Assembly (NCBI RefSeq): GCF_048984525.1
Contig: NZ_JBMGJC010000005.1
Coordinates: forward strand, 1-64,000
Length of the DNA stretch: 64,000 nucleotides
Reading direction: 5' to 3'
Origin: Syntrophopropionicum propionicicum_A
Lineage (GTDB): Bacteria > Bacillota > Desulfotomaculia > Desulfotomaculales > Pelotomaculaceae
The position numbers and the translations under genes are program-made. Positions 49,373 through 58,753 of the stretch are shown in pieces. A model generated the notes under the pieces. That model searched no databases, was not told the DNA's origin, and saw only the letters and a list, made by a program, of their open reading frames with translations. The number at the start of each line of letters is the position of its first letter. Position 1 is the first letter of the stretch.

Positions 49373-50521
49373 ATGAAATTTCAACTGGATATAGCATGTT
49401 CACAGCTGAATAAAAACGGGGAAGAACTCTGCGGGGATTCGATCGAAATTATCCGAGCCGCTGACTCCTCAATTATTGTATTGGCTGACGGCCTGGGCAG
49501 CGGGGTAAAGGCCAACATACTGTCCCGGATTACTGCAAAAACAGCCGCTACAATGTTGAAAATGGGCGGCCATATAGATGACGTTATTGAAACCATGATC
49601 GAAACCCTGCCTGTCTGCCGGTTGAGGAATATCGCTTACAGCACCTTTTCTATTCTGCAGATATTTGACGACGGCCACGCCTACCTGGTTGAGTTCGACA
49701 ACCCTCCCGCTTACTGGGGTTATGACGAATCACTGTTGTACCTTAAAAGAGCGGAACGCCAGGTTGGTGATAAGGTAATAAAAGAATCTCATTTTGAAAT
49801 AGGTGTGGGCCACTGGCTGGTTATGATGAGCGACGGTATCCTTCACGCCGGGTTGGGCGGAATCTGGAATCTCGGCTGGGGCGAGGAACATGTGGGCAAC
49901 TATGTCAGGACCCTGGCCGGGGGCGGGTATACTACCAACTTATGGGCAGAAAAAATAACCGACACGTGTAATAAATTTTACTGCGGAAAACTGGGTGACG
50001 ACGCCAGCGTTGTTGTGGTCAAGCTCAGGAAATTAAGAAAACTGACTGCCCTTATCGGCCCTCCCCGCAATCCTGAAGACGATGTGCTGGCCGTAAACAG
50101 TTTAAACAGCGCGGAAGGGGTTAAGGTTATTTGCGGCGGTACCACCAGCCAGCTGGCGGGCCGCATACTGAAAAGGGAAATCCAGGTGAACCTGGATGAT
50201 ATGGTATCTGAAGTCGTTCCTCCCACCGGCCAGATCGTCGGGATCGACCTGGTTACAGAGGGCGCGATAACACTCTACCATACCCTGCAGCACCTTAAAG
50301 AAGATCCTAAAAAACTGGAAAACATTAAAGACGGCTCAGGCCGTTTAGCCAAAGCGCTGCTGATGGCTGATGAAATTCATTTTATCGTGGGCCTTGCCAT
50401 AAACCCGGTTGTCCACAACCCGGATTTTCCCGTGCCCTTTGCCCTTAAACACCAGACTGTAAGAGATATAGCGGATACACTTGGTCGAATGGGCAAGAAG
50501 GTTACAGTAGAACACTATTAG
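49373..50521 (+). CDS. SpoIIE/PP2C-type phosphatase partner of the sensory hydrogenase
   Basis: The first 215 residues of this 382-residue protein form a PP2C/SpoIIE-like phosphatase: LADGLGSGVKANILS near residue 38, MMSDGILHAG near 150 and LGDDASVVVVK near 205, keeping the metal-binding Asp-Gly and Asp-Asp. The last 165 residues form an unassigned domain (CGGTTSQLAGRIL near 250). In anaerobes such phosphatases follow PAS-containing [FeFe]-hydrogenases (Hfs/HydS operons) and probably transmit the hydrogen signal by dephosphorylating a regulator. It follows hydS by 18 bp. Confidence 0.87.
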   Translation: MKFQLDIACSQLNKNGEELCGDSIEIIRAADSSIIVLADGLGSGVKANILSRITAKTAATMLKMGGHIDDVIETMIETLPVCRLRNIAYSTFSILQIFDDGHAYLVEFDNPPAYWGYDESLLYLKRAERQVGDKVIKESHFEIGVGHWLVMMSDGILHAGLGGIWNLGWGEEHVGNYVRTLAGGGYTTNLWAEKITDTCNKFYCGKLGDDASVVVVKLRKLRKLTALIGPPRNPEDDVLAVNSLNSAEGVKVICGGTTSQLAGRILKREIQVNLDDMVSEVVPPTGQIVGIDLVTEGAITLYHTLQHLKEDPKKLENIKDGSGRLAKALLMADEIHFIVGLAINPVVHNPDFPVPFALKHQTVRDIADTLGRMGKKVTVEHY

Positions 50522-50583
50522 TTATTCACAGGAGATTTGCCTTGCCTATTTATCCTGGTCATTGTCTCCGCTACTGCAGCTTT

Positions 50584-50686
50584 CTATCGTAAAATGTTAC
50601 CAGACAGTGGAAAGGGGACACACCTCAATTTCTGCAACCTTTTATCGTTTAGTGCTACCAGACAGAGGAATGGGGACACATCTCTA
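50584..50686. repeat. Two tandem copies of a dispersed repeat (ATCGT...GGGGACACA)
   Basis: Copy a (50586-50627) and copy b (50643-50686) share TATCGT, then TACCAGACAG, GGAA and GGGGACACA, with spacing preserved. The same unit occurs in reverse at 58754-58800. They fill the gap between the phosphatase gene and the flavoprotein gene. This looks like a REP-type or small mobile repeat family. Confidence 0.75.
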
Positions 50687-50688
50687 TA

Positions 50689-51966
50689 TTAAGCATTCCT
50701 CTCAGGACGAGATATGTCCCCAACTATGGCCGCGCATTCTCCCGCCACAAAGCCGGAAGACCAGGCCCACTGGAGGTTGTAGCCCCCGCAGTCACCGTCG
50801 ATATCAATTACCTCGCCTGCGAAATACAGTTTTGGCATAATTTTTGATTCCATAGTATCGCCGTTGATCTCTCTCACGTCCACGCCTCCCGCGGTAACCT
50901 GCGCCGCCGGCCACGAGGTGGTCCCTTTAATTTGAAAGCGCCAGTCCTGCAGGATACGCAAGATTTTCCCGCGCTCAGCGGAGCTGACCTGCCCGGCCGG
51001 TTTCCTGATGTCCGCAATCCCGGCTTCCTTTAATATTACAGGGACCAGCCTTTTATTGATGTAACCCACGAAACTGAACACCAGTTCTTTTTCAGGGCTG
51101 TCGTTGAAACGTTTAATCAGGTAGCGCTCCAGCTCACCCCGGCCGCATGTGTTGATCAGCACCAGCTTCAGCCAGGCTGTTTCACCTTTTTGCAGGCACT
51201 CTCCAGCTTTGCGGCTCAAGGCCAGCACCGGGGGCCCTGACGCGCCGTATTCGGTAAACAATATTTCCCCTGAAGCTTTTTCAACGGTCTTGTTGTTTAC
51301 AATTATCTCAGCATCACCGTCAAACTTGACTCCCTGGATCTGTTTAAAGAACGCTGCTGCCAGCTTGAGCTGGACCAGAGCCGGAAACGGTTCCACAATA
51401 CTGTGGCCGAGGCTTCTGGCAAGAGCATAACCGCTCCCGTTTGATCCAAGGTTGGGTGCGGCTTTGCCGCCGGTGGCCAGTATAACCCGGTCAGCCTTAA
51501 ACTGATCCCCGTTCTGATACTCGATTGAAAACCCACCGTCCTCATCTCTTATATTGATTACCGCGGCCTCACATAAGACCTTTACTCCCGCTTTATCAAG
51601 CTCGTACCTTAAAACGTCCAGTACGCTCGAAGCCTGGTTGGAAACAGGAAAAACCTTCCCCCCCTCTTCTACCTTATGGGCGACGCCAAGCCGCTCGAAA
51701 AAATCAATGGTTTTTTCAACATCGAATTTTACCAGGGCGCCGCGGGCAAAGTCGGTGTTTTGCCCATGGTAGTTGGCCGTGCTTAAATAAATATTGGTCA
51801 GGTTGCACCTGCCGTTCCCGGTAGCAAGAATTTTTTTGCCAATCCTCGCGTTTTTCTCCAGAATAGTGACATCAGCGCCTTTATATGCGGCGGCTATAGC
51901 AGCTGTAATGCCCGCGGCGCCGCCGCCGATTACCGCTATCCTGAGTTTGGACCTTTCCTGCATCAC
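50689..51966 (-). CDS. HI0933/BaiN-like flavoprotein
   Basis: This 425-residue flavoprotein of the HI0933/YhiN/BaiN family has the FAD-binding VIGGGAAGITAAIAAA near residue 11, GNGRCNLTN near 50, ILATGGKAAPNLGSNGSGY in pieces near 165, and the C-terminal LYFAGEVIDIDGDCGGYNLQ in pieces near 380. BaiN of gut clostridia acts on bile acids, but most members have unknown substrates. It is followed on the same strand by another flavoprotein gene, from which it is about 50 bp away. No fusion or truncation is seen. Confidence 0.87.
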   Translation of the reverse strand: MMQERSKLRIAVIGGGAAGITAAIAAAYKGADVTILEKNARIGKKILATGNGRCNLTNIYLSTANYHGQNTDFARGALVKFDVEKTIDFFERLGVAHKVEEGGKVFPVSNQASSVLDVLRYELDKAGVKVLCEAAVINIRDEDGGFSIEYQNGDQFKADRVILATGGKAAPNLGSNGSGYALARSLGHSIVEPFPALVQLKLAAAFFKQIQGVKFDGDAEIIVNNKTVEKASGEILFTEYGASGPPVLALSRKAGECLQKGETAWLKLVLINTCGRGELERYLIKRFNDSPEKELVFSFVGYINKRLVPVILKEAGIADIRKPAGQVSSAERGKILRILQDWRFQIKGTTSWPAAQVTAGGVDVREINGDTMESKIMPKLYFAGEVIDIDGDCGGYNLQWAWSSGFVAGECAAIVGDISRPERNA

Positions 51967-52015
51967 ACAAAACTCCTTGCTCTTGCATAACGTGCTTTAA
52001 ATGCCCGCAATAAAT

Positions 52016-53614
52016 TTATTCTAAAGGGCTGTACTTGGACGCGATGGCTTCAGCCGCCCTGATACCGTCAACCGCTGATGATACAATACCCCCCGCGTAA
52101 CCCGCGCCTTCCCCCGCCGGGTAGAGGCCGCTTACTCCAGCTTCAAGGTCATCTTTTCTGATAATCCTTACGGGAGAAGAAGACCGCGTTTCCACACCGG
52201 TCATAACAGCGTCCGGCATGGCAAAACCCCGCAGCTTTTTATCCATCTCAGGAATGGCTTCCTTCAATGTATCTATTACGAATGGGGGCAGGCACCCTTC
52301 AAGTTTAGCCGGTGTAACTTCTTTTTTATATGACGGGGCCACACTCCCAAACCCGGTTGAGGCCCTGCCAGCCAGGAAATCGCCCACGAGCTGGGCGGGA
52401 GCATTGTAATTGCCCCCTCCCTGCGCAAAAGCCAGCCGCTCCCATCTCCTCTGGAACTCCACTCCCGCCAGCGGGTGACTGCTGCCGAAATCACCCGGCG
52501 CCACACCCACCAGCAGGGCGCTGTTGGCGTTTGGCAAGCTGCGGGCATACAGGCTCATCCCGTTGGTGACAACACAGCCCACTTCCGAAGAAGCCGGCAC
52601 CACTTCTCCGCCGGGGCACATGCAGAAAGTGTAAGCGGACCTGCCGTTCGAAGCGTGATAAGCCAGCTTGTAATCTGCCGGCCCCAGTTTTTTATGGCCG
52701 GCGAACCTTTTATACTGGGCCTGATCAATCAGCTTTTGCTGATGTTCTATCCTGACCCCGATGGAGAAAGGTTTTGGCGCCATGGTCACGTTTCTCTTGT
52801 AAAGCATCTCAAATGTATCCCTGGCGCTGTGGCCGGGAGCCAGTAAAACTATATCCGCGGGCAGCTTTTCATCACCGTTTACTTCAATGCCTTCCACCCT
52901 GTCCGCATCAATAATAATATCGGTAACCTTGCTGTTAAATCTAAACTCTCCTCCGAGGTTTTCTATTTTTTTGCGGAGGTTCTTTACTACCGCCCTGAGT
53001 TTGTCGGTACCGACATGTGGTTTATTCAGATACAATATTTCCTCCGGCGCTCCGGCCCGGACCATTTCCTCCAGGACCTTCCTGCACCTGACGTCCCTGA
53101 TCAAAGTAGTAAGCTTGCCGTCGGAGAATGTTCCGGCGCCGCCTTCACCGAACTGGATATTGCACTCGGTATCGAGCTCACCGTATTTCATAAAATTTTG
53201 CACAGCTTTTACGCGTGTGTCGACATCCGCGCCCCTTTCCAGCAGCAGCGGCCGGTAGCCCATCTCGGCCAGGATGATCCCGGCAAAAAGCCCCGCCGGG
53301 CCGCTGCCTACTATTACAGGCCTGAATTGCATCTTTGCGCAGCCGCGACGGACATAAACATAATCCATGCCCGGCGCTGTACTCACGCCTCTGCCTTTAG
53401 ATCTTTTTAATATTGATTCCTCATCTTTTAATCCGACATCAACAGTGTAATTGAAGAAAATCATGTCGTCTCTATGCCTGGCGTCAACTGACTGTTTAAA
53501 AATTTTAAAATCAAAAATATCTTTCTGTTTTATCCCCAGTTTTTTTGCCAGTACAATTACCAGTTTCTCATTATCATCTTCGATAGATAATTTTAGGCCT
53601 GTAACCCTGAGCAT
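52016..53614 (-). CDS. FAD-dependent oxidoreductase (COG2509-like)
   Basis: This 532-residue protein has an N-terminal extension of about 95 residues (DUF-like, charged), then the FAD-binding VGSGPAGLFAGIILAE near residue 103, GEGGAGTFSDGKLTT near 158, APGHSARDTFEML near 265, FSIGVRIEHQQ near 290 and the C-terminal YPAGEGAGYAGGI near 500. It belongs with uncharacterised NAD(FAD)-utilising dehydrogenases of anaerobes. It and the HI0933-like protein lie head to tail, so they may share a transcript. Substrate unknown. Confidence 0.85.
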   Translation of the reverse strand: MLRVTGLKLSIEDDNEKLVIVLAKKLGIKQKDIFDFKIFKQSVDARHRDDMIFFNYTVDVGLKDEESILKRSKGRGVSTAPGMDYVYVRRGCAKMQFRPVIVGSGPAGLFAGIILAEMGYRPLLLERGADVDTRVKAVQNFMKYGELDTECNIQFGEGGAGTFSDGKLTTLIRDVRCRKVLEEMVRAGAPEEILYLNKPHVGTDKLRAVVKNLRKKIENLGGEFRFNSKVTDIIIDADRVEGIEVNGDEKLPADIVLLAPGHSARDTFEMLYKRNVTMAPKPFSIGVRIEHQQKLIDQAQYKRFAGHKKLGPADYKLAYHASNGRSAYTFCMCPGGEVVPASSEVGCVVTNGMSLYARSLPNANSALLVGVAPGDFGSSHPLAGVEFQRRWERLAFAQGGGNYNAPAQLVGDFLAGRASTGFGSVAPSYKKEVTPAKLEGCLPPFVIDTLKEAIPEMDKKLRGFAMPDAVMTGVETRSSSPVRIIRKDDLEAGVSGLYPAGEGAGYAGGIVSSAVDGIRAAEAIASKYSPLE

Positions 53615-53795
53615 TTAAATTCACCTTATGTTTTATTATTAATTTAAAATAAAAAAGACTTATTAAAAATTATTCTATTAATCTTAAATTAACATACCAT
53701 AAAAAAGATAATTTTTAATGATATTTTGATAATTATTTAGGATGATAAGAAATTATTGTTTGAGTAAAAAAAAAATTAAAGAGAACAATAACATT

Positions 53796-54284
53796 ATGAA
53801 TCTCAAAAAAATAATTGCAGGGTTTATCATAAGCCTTTCGATTATTGGGACAATGACGCCTTTGCCTTCTGAGGGATCAGAGTCAATATATATTAAAACA
53901 CATTACATTTCTACAGCCAGGGGCCTCAGCATCACCAGGGAAGAATTTGTTCTGCTGGCAAAATTAATCAACGCGGAAGCGAGGGGGGAAACTTTAGTAG
54001 GTCAGGTCGCGGTTGGCGCTGTGGTGTTGAACCGCCTCAGAGATCCCCGGTTTCCAAAAACATTGGTTAAAGTGATTTATGATCAGGGCCAGTTTTCCCC
54101 GGTTTCGGACGGCTCAATCGATCTACCCCCGGGGGAAAAATCGTTGTTGGCGGCGGAACTGGCCTTGAGTGGTTTAGATCCGACAAACGGGTGCCTTTTC
54201 TTTTATAACCCCGCCAAAGCAAAAAGCGATTGGATTGACAGAATACCCACGGTTGTTGTAATCGGCAGCCACGTCTTTGGTTAA
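53796..54284 (+). CDS. SleB-like spore cortex/cell wall hydrolase
   Basis: This 162-residue protein has an N-terminal signal-like hydrophobic stretch (KKIIAGFIISLSIIGTM) and a Hydrolase_2 domain typical of SleB/CwlJ: KLINAEARGETLVGQVAVG in pieces near residue 55, with the catalytic Glu, and CLFFYNPAKA near 140. Such enzymes are lytic transglycosylases that act on the spore cortex in germination or on vegetative wall. ATG 53796 is chosen because the signal peptide starts there; the frame opens earlier at 53742. The peptidoglycan-binding domain of full SleB is missing. Confidence 0.85.
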   Translation: MNLKKIIAGFIISLSIIGTMTPLPSEGSESIYIKTHYISTARGLSITREEFVLLAKLINAEARGETLVGQVAVGAVVLNRLRDPRFPKTLVKVIYDQGQFSPVSDGSIDLPPGEKSLLAAELALSGLDPTNGCLFFYNPAKAKSDWIDRIPTVVVIGSHVFG

Positions 54285-54295
54285 AGGCGTGGCTG
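54266..54295 (+). terminator. Intrinsic terminator overlapping the SleB stop codon
   Basis: CAGCCACGTCTTT (54266-54278) pairs with AAAGGCGTGGCTG (54283-54295) using two G.T pairs, followed by ATTTTTTAT. Confidence 0.8.
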
Positions 54296-54460
54296 ATTTT
54301 TTATGTTATTTATTTGACTGCAAGTAACCATTTTTTTTATTGCCTCATATTATGAGGTAGGATTAACACTAATTCTCAAAGCTCTAAATACCAGCATGAT
54401 CATTTATAACTTTGGCGGTTACGCGAAACTGCTAAAAATACTAATTTGGGAGGTTATATT

Positions 54461-54571
54461 ATGGATACCAAGGCTGAAGGGGCAGCAACACCGGGTTTCG
54501 GCAACTGGGCTTTTATTCTCTTTCTGATCCTGATTCTTCTTGTCTTTGGATTCGGCTTGTTCTTCATCTAA
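54461..54571 (+). CDS. YjcZ-type sporulation mini-protein 1
   Basis: This 36-residue protein starts at ATG 54461 after GGGAGG. A short polar start ends in GFGNWAFILF and LLVFGFGLFFI, the hallmark of the YjcZ/YtxC-like small sporulation protein family (Gly-Phe-rich hydrophobic helix). Such proteins are found in spore envelopes; their exact role is unclear. It is the first of a tandem pair. Confidence 0.85.
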   Translation: MDTKAEGAATPGFGNWAFILFLILILLVFGFGLFFI

Positions 54572-54605
54572 GAATGTAGTGCTATAATGTGGGAGGTTAA
54601 GAAAT

Positions 54606-54713
54606 ATGGATGATGTAAGAGTTGAAAAAGTCGGCGTGGGCGCCAACTGGGCTTTTATTCTCTTTTTGATCCTAATCCTTCTTGTCTTTGGATTCGGCCT
54701 GTTTTTCATTTAA
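54606..54713 (+). CDS. YjcZ-type sporulation mini-protein 2
   Basis: This 35-residue protein, ATG 54606 after GGGAGG, has the same C-terminal membrane helix (ANWAFILF, LLVFGFGLFFI) as its upstream neighbour while the N-terminal 12 residues differ. The two arose by tandem duplication and are separated by 34 bp, so they are probably cotranscribed up to the following terminator. Confidence 0.85.
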   Translation: MDDVRVEKVGVGANWAFILFLILILLVFGFGLFFI

Positions 54714-54741
54714 TTAACAAGTAAATGAAAAAAGAAGATTT

Positions 54742-54777
54742 AAAAAACAGGTGGCCAGATTTGGCCATCTGTTTTTT
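54742..54777 (+). terminator. Intrinsic terminator after the YjcZ pair
   Basis: AAAAAACAGGTGGCCA (54742-54757) pairs with TGGCCATCTGTTTTTT (54762-54777) with one G.T pair, giving a long stem and a T-rich tail. Confidence 0.88.
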
Positions 54778-54864
54778 ATTGTTATTTTTGGACAGGATAT
54801 GCTAGACTACTAATAAAATTAGTTCGAATGAATTAGTTTATCTTTAACAGAGGAGAACTTTATA

Positions 54865-57800
54865 TTGGCTACCCCAAAAACAAAACAGGCAAGAGAGCGG
54901 CTTTTATCCATCCTGAGGGGACAGGAACCCCTGCCTCTTGATGTAATATACCCTGAATGCGACTGCGATTATGATTCTGTGGCCGGAGCTCTTTCTTCAC
55001 TAATAGAAAAAGAAGAAATTAGAATAGGCCGTTTAAAAACCAGGGCCGGCTGGCTCATTGCCAACAGGTCCGTCCAACCTTTAAACGGCGCAGCCACCTG
55101 GCACTCCAGCCGGGGAGAAATGCGCGTCGCCCTCCCGAAGGTTCTGAAAGCGTTGAGAAAAAAATACGGTCAGGCAAAAAGTCCTGGCTGCGGCAGCGAT
55201 ATCTGTGACGAAAAGCTAAAAATCATCACCGGCCTGCTCAGTGACGGCAAGGCCCGTACACGTGATGAAATTATCGCCGCAACCGGTTTGGAAGATATAA
55301 GGCACCAGGTCTGGCGGAGTTTGAGCCAGCTGCCTGACGGAAGTTATACTGTCCCCGACAGTAAGGGCGCGTGGGAAAGCCTTTGGTGTTATATCGGTGA
55401 GAAACCGCGCCGCCACGCCGACCTGCTGCGCCTTTACAAAGGCCACAGAGAGATTACAGCAAGGCTGACATCCGGAATCGACCAGGAACCTTTTATCAGG
55501 CTGCCCAGGGGCCTCATTACCACCTCGGCGTCGGAAGAAGGCAGGAAAGAGTCCGCTAAACGAGAGAGGTTAAATGCCTGCCGGGACACCATGGATTCTA
55601 TGCCCCATCCATTTTTTATCCCGGCACAACTCGGGCTGGGTAATGATGAATTTGCTTATCTTTCAGACAGTTTAGCGCTTAGAGCGGAGTTTGAAGGAAA
55701 AGAATATTACTGCCTGCGCCGGGAGTTCCCCGGTGAAGTCCTGGTTGAACAGCTCGGGGATATCGCCGGCCGCTATTTTGCCCCGCCGCACACGGTCAGC
55801 GCCCCTGTCTTTCTGAAAGAACACTCCCTGGGAGAAAATGAAGCGGCCGGTGCGCTTGGTCTGGACCGGGACGCTCTGTCAGCTCTGGCTGATGCCGGAG
55901 AGCTGGACTGCTTTACATTAGATGAACGAAAACGGTTCTGGCGTTCCGATATAGAAGATTTAAAAAGAGACAGGGACAAGCTTCGCAATATTGCCAGAGA
56001 GCATGAGAAGCTGAGGAAATCTGAAGCCGCAGCCGTGCTGGGTATAACTCCGGGCCAGGTGGACCGGCTGGTCGAAGAAGGGAGGCTTGCCCCCGTCCCA
56101 TACCAGAATAATAACCGCCACGGCAAATTAAACCTGTTCAGGCGCAGCGACCTGGAAAAACTGCGTGAATCCATTTCTGTAATTATTTCCGGATGGGGTG
56201 CTGATAAAGGGACTGCCCGCGACCAGGACCATGATTTTGGCGAAGTAAGCCGGGCTAAAAAAAGCCCTCCGCGCAGAAAGGAAATATCGCCGCCCCCGCC
56301 TGACAAGCTGACCCTGGACGATTTTCAGATCGAGGCTTCTGAAGCCCTGCGCGAGGGACTCTCCGTGCTTGTCTCAGCTCCCACCGGCAACGGTAAAACC
56401 CTCGTGGCGGAAATGCTGGCCAAAGATGTGATGTCACAGGGGATGGGGATGGTCTACACTTCACCATTAAAAGCTCTATCCAACCAAAAATACAGGGATT
56501 TCAAGGAATTGTTCGGAGATGATGCAGTAGGTCTGGTCACCGGGGACATCAGCATAAACCCCGGAGCCCCGATGCTGATTATGACCACGGAAATATTCAG
56601 GAACTGGTGCCTTAGCGAGCCCGAACAGCTGGAAAAAACTTCTTACGTGGTCTTTGATGAGATACACTACCTGGACGACGCTGAACGTGGCACCACTTGG
56701 GAGGAAAGCATCTTATTCGCTCCTCCCCATGTTAGAATTTTGGGACTTTCCGCGACAGTGCCCAACGTTGACGAAATGGCCGACTGGATCAGTTCCGTCC
56801 GCGGCGGCAACGTTGTTGTGATACTGGAGAAGAGGAGGATCGTGCCCCTGGCGGTCCGCTGGCTGCTGCCCGGCGGCCGGATAGTCTCGGAAAGAGAAGC
56901 CCGCGGGGAGATAGTGGACCTGGTTGAAGATTTCAAGACCTCGCGCGGCAGGAGGCACTGGAATGACACCGAAAAAGTGGAGCTGCCGGAATTGTCCTGC
57001 AGCGAAATAACCGGTTTGATCCAGGATAAACTCCCCGCCCTCTTTTTTGTCTTCAGCCGCGGCCGGACCGAAATCCTGGCACACGAATTGGGACATGACT
57101 GGGATTTCCTCAACTACAAAGAAAAAAGAATAGTAGGAAAACAGATCAGGGATGCCGAGGCTGAACACCCCGGCACTTTCAGCGGACCGGGCTGGCGGAA
57201 ACTGCGGCGCCTGCTGTACCAGGGCATCGGCTACCACCATGCCGGGCTTTTGCCCCCGGTGAAATACCTGGTCGAGAAACTCTATTCCAACCGGATGCTG
57301 TGGGTGGTTTTCTGTACTGAGACCTTTGCCGCCGGTGTGAATTTTCCGGCTGCCAGCGCCGTTTTCGACTCCACCAGAAAATGGGACGGACACGACTTCC
57401 GTATCCTCCAAAACAGAGAGTTTTTCCAGATCGCCGGGCGGGCCGGGCGGCGCGGCTTTGACCAGGTCGGCCATGTATTTATCCGTATTGACAGCCGGTT
57501 TCCTGAACAAACAGGTTTTTTTCAAGAGAAGGAAGTAGAGCCGGTTACCGGCAGGCTGACCATCTCTCCCAATACGGTACTGAGCCTGCTGCGTTATAAA
57601 ACTGACGATGAAATTAAACACTTCTTAAACGGAAATTTCAAAATGCACCAGCTCAAAAAGAGAAAGGACAGCCTTGAACTGGAGATAAAAATAGTATCGG
57701 AAAGGGTCTCAGAGCTGTCTGTCTGCCCAGACAGCCAGACTCTGGCCTGCCCCCTGGAGCGGGTTAAAGCCCGCAGGCAGCTGAAACGGTTCCGCTGGAA

Positions 57801-58512
57801 AGGCAGAAACAAAGAAAAGGACCTTCTTCAGAAAAAACTGTCTTCTTTCGCGCCAAAGAAATGCCGTGATACGGAAAAGTGCCGCGTCACGTCCGAGAAC
57901 CTGAAACAATCACAGAATTATTTGCAACTGCTCAAACAGGAATACAAGGTGGTATCAGAAAACGCCAAATCAATTTTTATTGAGTATAAAGAAGTGCGCA
58001 GCCTTCTGGAGGAACTCGGCTATATGAAAGAACGCGAGTTTTACCCGCGCGGCCTGTTCGCGCTGGAACTGCACGTGCAGGAAATACTCGTGACGGAACT
58101 GGTTTTTTCAGGATTAATCGAAGAAGCTGAACCGGCTGAAGTTGCCGCAGTCATGGCGGGTGTGGAATATATCCCGGGCAAGAACACCCACGTAGCCAGG
58201 CTGGACCTGCCCGCGCTGCATGAAACCTCTTTAATCAGGAGGGACCTGCTGAGGATGGGTGTGCCCGAGAGGTTCTGCATCTGGTCCGGCGTGCCCGGCT
58301 CACTGGCCTACGCCTGGTATAACGGCGCCAGTTTTAATGAGCTTCTTGAAATGTCCTCACTGCAGCCGGGTGATATATTTTCGGTCTTCAGAAGGGAGAT
58401 AGACCTTCTCCGACAGATAGAGCGCGCGGCGGCGGGCAACCCCGCTCTTATTGAAAGAGTGCGGGCTGTAAGGAGCCGCCTGGACCGTGACGAGGTAGCC
58501 CTGAGCTTCTAA
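54865..58512 (+). CDS. Large Ski2/Mtr4-like DEAD/DEAH helicase with N-terminal DNA-binding-like modules
   Basis: In this 1215-residue protein the core has Walker A APTGNGKTLVAE near residue 505, motif Ia TSPLKALSNQKY, motif II DEIHYLDDAE near 600, motif III GLSATVPN near 625 and motif VI FFQIAGRAGRRGFDQ near 860, as in Ski2-like RNA helicases. Residues 1-480 hold two winged-helix-like segments and two MerR-like helix-turn-helix units (near 320-365 and 380-435), not usual for Ski2. It starts at TTG 54865 after GAGGAG. Closest relatives I can name are the Ski2-like helicases of Actinobacteria and Firmicutes; the role in RNA turnover or defence is open. Confidence 0.85.
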   Translation: MATPKTKQARERLLSILRGQEPLPLDVIYPECDCDYDSVAGALSSLIEKEEIRIGRLKTRAGWLIANRSVQPLNGAATWHSSRGEMRVALPKVLKALRKKYGQAKSPGCGSDICDEKLKIITGLLSDGKARTRDEIIAATGLEDIRHQVWRSLSQLPDGSYTVPDSKGAWESLWCYIGEKPRRHADLLRLYKGHREITARLTSGIDQEPFIRLPRGLITTSASEEGRKESAKRERLNACRDTMDSMPHPFFIPAQLGLGNDEFAYLSDSLALRAEFEGKEYYCLRREFPGEVLVEQLGDIAGRYFAPPHTVSAPVFLKEHSLGENEAAGALGLDRDALSALADAGELDCFTLDERKRFWRSDIEDLKRDRDKLRNIAREHEKLRKSEAAAVLGITPGQVDRLVEEGRLAPVPYQNNNRHGKLNLFRRSDLEKLRESISVIISGWGADKGTARDQDHDFGEVSRAKKSPPRRKEISPPPPDKLTLDDFQIEASEALREGLSVLVSAPTGNGKTLVAEMLAKDVMSQGMGMVYTSPLKALSNQKYRDFKELFGDDAVGLVTGDISINPGAPMLIMTTEIFRNWCLSEPEQLEKTSYVVFDEIHYLDDAERGTTWEESILFAPPHVRILGLSATVPNVDEMADWISSVRGGNVVVILEKRRIVPLAVRWLLPGGRIVSEREARGEIVDLVEDFKTSRGRRHWNDTEKVELPELSCSEITGLIQDKLPALFFVFSRGRTEILAHELGHDWDFLNYKEKRIVGKQIRDAEAEHPGTFSGPGWRKLRRLLYQGIGYHHAGLLPPVKYLVEKLYSNRMLWVVFCTETFAAGVNFPAASAVFDSTRKWDGHDFRILQNREFFQIAGRAGRRGFDQVGHVFIRIDSRFPEQTGFFQEKEVEPVTGRLTISPNTVLSLLRYKTDDEIKHFLNGNFKMHQLKKRKDSLELEIKIVSERVSELSVCPDSQTLACPLERVKARRQLKRFRWKGRNKEKDLLQKKLSSFAPKKCRDTEKCRVTSENLKQSQNYLQLLKQEYKVVSENAKSIFIEYKEVRSLLEELGYMKEREFYPRGLFALELHVQEILVTELVFSGLIEEAEPAEVAAVMAGVEYIPGKNTHVARLDLPALHETSLIRRDLLRMGVPERFCIWSGVPGSLAYAWYNGASFNELLEMSSLQPGDIFSVFRREIDLLRQIERAAAGNPALIERVRAVRSRLDRDEVALSF

Positions 58513-58661
58513 CATCGGGGACATTCCTCAGCCCGTTGTAGGGCGGGTTTTAACCCGCCATTCCAATCGGGGACATTAATTGGGCCGTGGGTTGTGGGTC
58601 ATGAGTCGTGGGATTCTGCCATTCCTCTCCGGTCTTTTGAACCCTTAAGACGTGCTTTCAT

Positions 58662-58695
58662 TCTCACGTCTCACGTCTCATTTCTCACGTCTCAA
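58662..58695. repeat. Tandem TCTCACG heptamer repeat
   Basis: Five seven-base units occur in a row, TCTCACG, TCTCACG, TCTCATT, TCTCACG, TCTCAAA, the third and last degenerate. It is intergenic; possibly a slippage-generated microsatellite. Confidence 0.75.
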
Positions 58696-58753
58696 ACGGT
58701 GTGTCCCCATTCCGCATCGGGGACATTCCTCGGCGTCAAAGCCCGGCCCCAAA

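Noticed and set aside
56713..57621. Minus-strand open frame of 302 codons within the helicase gene
   Set aside because: Antisense to the conserved helicase core motifs; no plausible start or family.
58662..58695. CRISPR-like tandem repeats
   Set aside because: Units are seven bases without spacers, so this is a microsatellite, not an array.
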